Below are positions 52,902 through 53,619 of a stretch of DNA of 53,619 nt, in pieces (position 1 is the stretch's first letter; each line of letters starts with the position of its first letter). A program made the translations under genes and the position numbers. The notes under the pieces are model-generated. The model made no database searches and was not told where the DNA came from. It worked only from the letters and a program-made list of their open reading frames with translations. Origin of the DNA: Planctomycetales bacterium (GTDB lineage: Bacteria > Planctomycetota > Planctomycetia > Pirellulales > Lacipirellulaceae); contig JAGQOW010000016.1 of the NCBI GenBank assembly GCA_020427155.1, forward strand, positions 1 through 53,619, given 5' to 3'.

Positions 52902-53619
52902 ATGCTCGAACTTGAAGACCTTCTGCACTTGGTGAGACAGCTTCACGACCGGATGCGTCAGCGCGTGCTCGAAGCTGCCCAATCGCGGTCGATCGAAGAG
53001 CTTTCACAAGTGGTTGGCGAAGATGGTGGAGATACGATCTTTGCCATCGACCGCGAGAGCGAGCGCGAATTGCTCGAATATGCCTGTCGCGAGCTAGCGT
53101 GCCGTGAACCGATTGTACTGATCGCCGAAGGCTTGCCCGGGGGAAAGTTGGTTGTGCCTGCCAATGCGGACGAAACCGACTGCCGCTGGCGAATCATCGT
53201 CGACCCGATTGATGGTACGCGTTGCTTGATGTTTCAGAAGCGCAGCGGTTGGATTCTTACCGGTGTGGCACGCAATCGAGGCGTGCAGACAAGCCTGCAA
53301 GATATCGAATTGGCGGTGCAGACCGAGATTCCGATACTCAAACAAAACCAGTGTGATCAGCTGTGGGCGATGCGTGGCGGCGGCGCCTGCGCAGAGCGCT
53401 ACGACCTGCTCAGCGGGGAAAGCCGCTCTATCCCGCTGCAGCCCACACGCGCGTCGACAATCCAATACGGCTTTGCCGCGATCAGCAGGTTTTTTCCGGG
53501 CCTGCGCGACGTGTTGGCGAAGATTGACGACGAAGTAGTGACGGGCGTTTTGGGACCTCGCAAGCCAGACAGCACCATGACGTTTGAAGACCAGTATCCC
53601 AGCACCGGTGGGCAGGTAT
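52902..53619 (+). CDS. Inositol-monophosphatase-like protein, 3' truncated
   Basis: From ATG 52902 the frame stays open to the window end (239 codons), so the C-terminus is missing. The N-terminus is helical, then an IFAIDRESERELLEYACREL segment like the start of the inositol monophosphatase fold, LIAEG in place of the metal-binding GEE motif, and the DPIDGTRCLMF block (metal-binding DPxDGT). Family members remove phosphate from sugars or inositols using Mg2+. The DPIDGT motif is convincing; a central part (LQDIELAVQTEIPILKQNQ) is less usual. No ribosome binding site is obvious. Substrate unknown. Confidence 0.8.
   Translation, partial: MLELEDLLHLVRQLHDRMRQRVLEAAQSRSIEELSQVVGEDGGDTIFAIDRESERELLEYACRELACREPIVLIAEGLPGGKLVVPANADETDCRWRIIVDPIDGTRCLMFQKRSGWILTGVARNRGVQTSLQDIELAVQTEIPILKQNQCDQLWAMRGGGACAERYDLLSGESRSIPLQPTRASTIQYGFAAISRFFPGLRDVLAKIDDEVVTGVLGPRKPDSTMTFEDQYPSTGGQV

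Overview
The window looks like part of a chromosome from a planctomycete, most probably order Pirellulales. The reasons are a run of PEP-CTERM proteins, Hanks-type Ser/Thr kinases (one with planctomycete-style N-terminal and multi-pass C-terminal regions), several proteins that I associate only with planctomycetes, and a moderately high GC content. This placement rests on gene families I recognise, not on a database search. I see no rRNA, tRNA, CRISPR array, prophage or complete insertion sequence.

Layout. (1) Bases 1-8392 hold ten same-strand genes for secreted PEP-CTERM proteins, the first cut by the window edge, ending in a clear terminator. Two paralogous groups are visible among them. 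(2) Bases 8499-12389 (minus) encode a diadenylate cyclase with an extra N-terminal domain, a secreted uncharacterised protein and a HEAT-repeat lipoprotein. (3) Bases 12612-18136 (plus) encode a two-domain ABC permease without partners, a large membrane-anchored lipoprotein and an ABC-2 type ATPase. A large imperfect inverted repeat separates the last two. (4) Bases 18334-21166 (minus) carry a conserved unknown gene and trpB-trpA. (5) Bases 21304-24276 (plus) hold an FAD oxidoreductase with phosphonatase (PhnX), pointing to 2-aminoethylphosphonate breakdown, then mutM. (6) Bases 24304-26585 hold a soluble Ser/Thr kinase and, divergently, a Tat-exported DUF3500 protein. (7) Bases 26682-31197 (minus) are the nitrogen-control set amtB-glnB-glnD, followed upstream by a PduO-type cobalamin adenosyltransferase.

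(8) Bases 32377-35472 (plus) encode an acidic HlyD-like adaptor and a predicted alpha/alpha-toroid protein. (9) Bases 35524-41216 hold a sirtuin, an SDR, a Cys-rich small protein, two uncharacterised proteins, a soluble histidine kinase and a small conserved protein. A 636-base gene-free stretch here is rich in short hairpins. (10) Bases 41232-48848 are information-processing genes (nadD, priA, rnhA, recG) with a membrane histidine kinase carrying a c-type heme motif inserted among them, overlapping rnhA by one base. (11) A MITE-like inverted-repeat element lies downstream of recG, followed by a divergent pair: a stand-alone sigma-70 region 4 protein and a membrane Ser/Thr kinase. (12) The end holds a TIGR03032-type protein and, divergently, an inositol-monophosphatase-like gene cut by the window edge.

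Most of the window is ordinary core chromosome. The parts that depart from textbook arrangements are the PEP-CTERM array, the DacZ-like cyclase, the transaminase-free phosphonate pair, the heme-motif kinase fused by overlap to rnhA, the region-4-only sigma protein facing a kinase, and several non-coding inverted-repeat elements. I did not find a system that I can call new with confidence.
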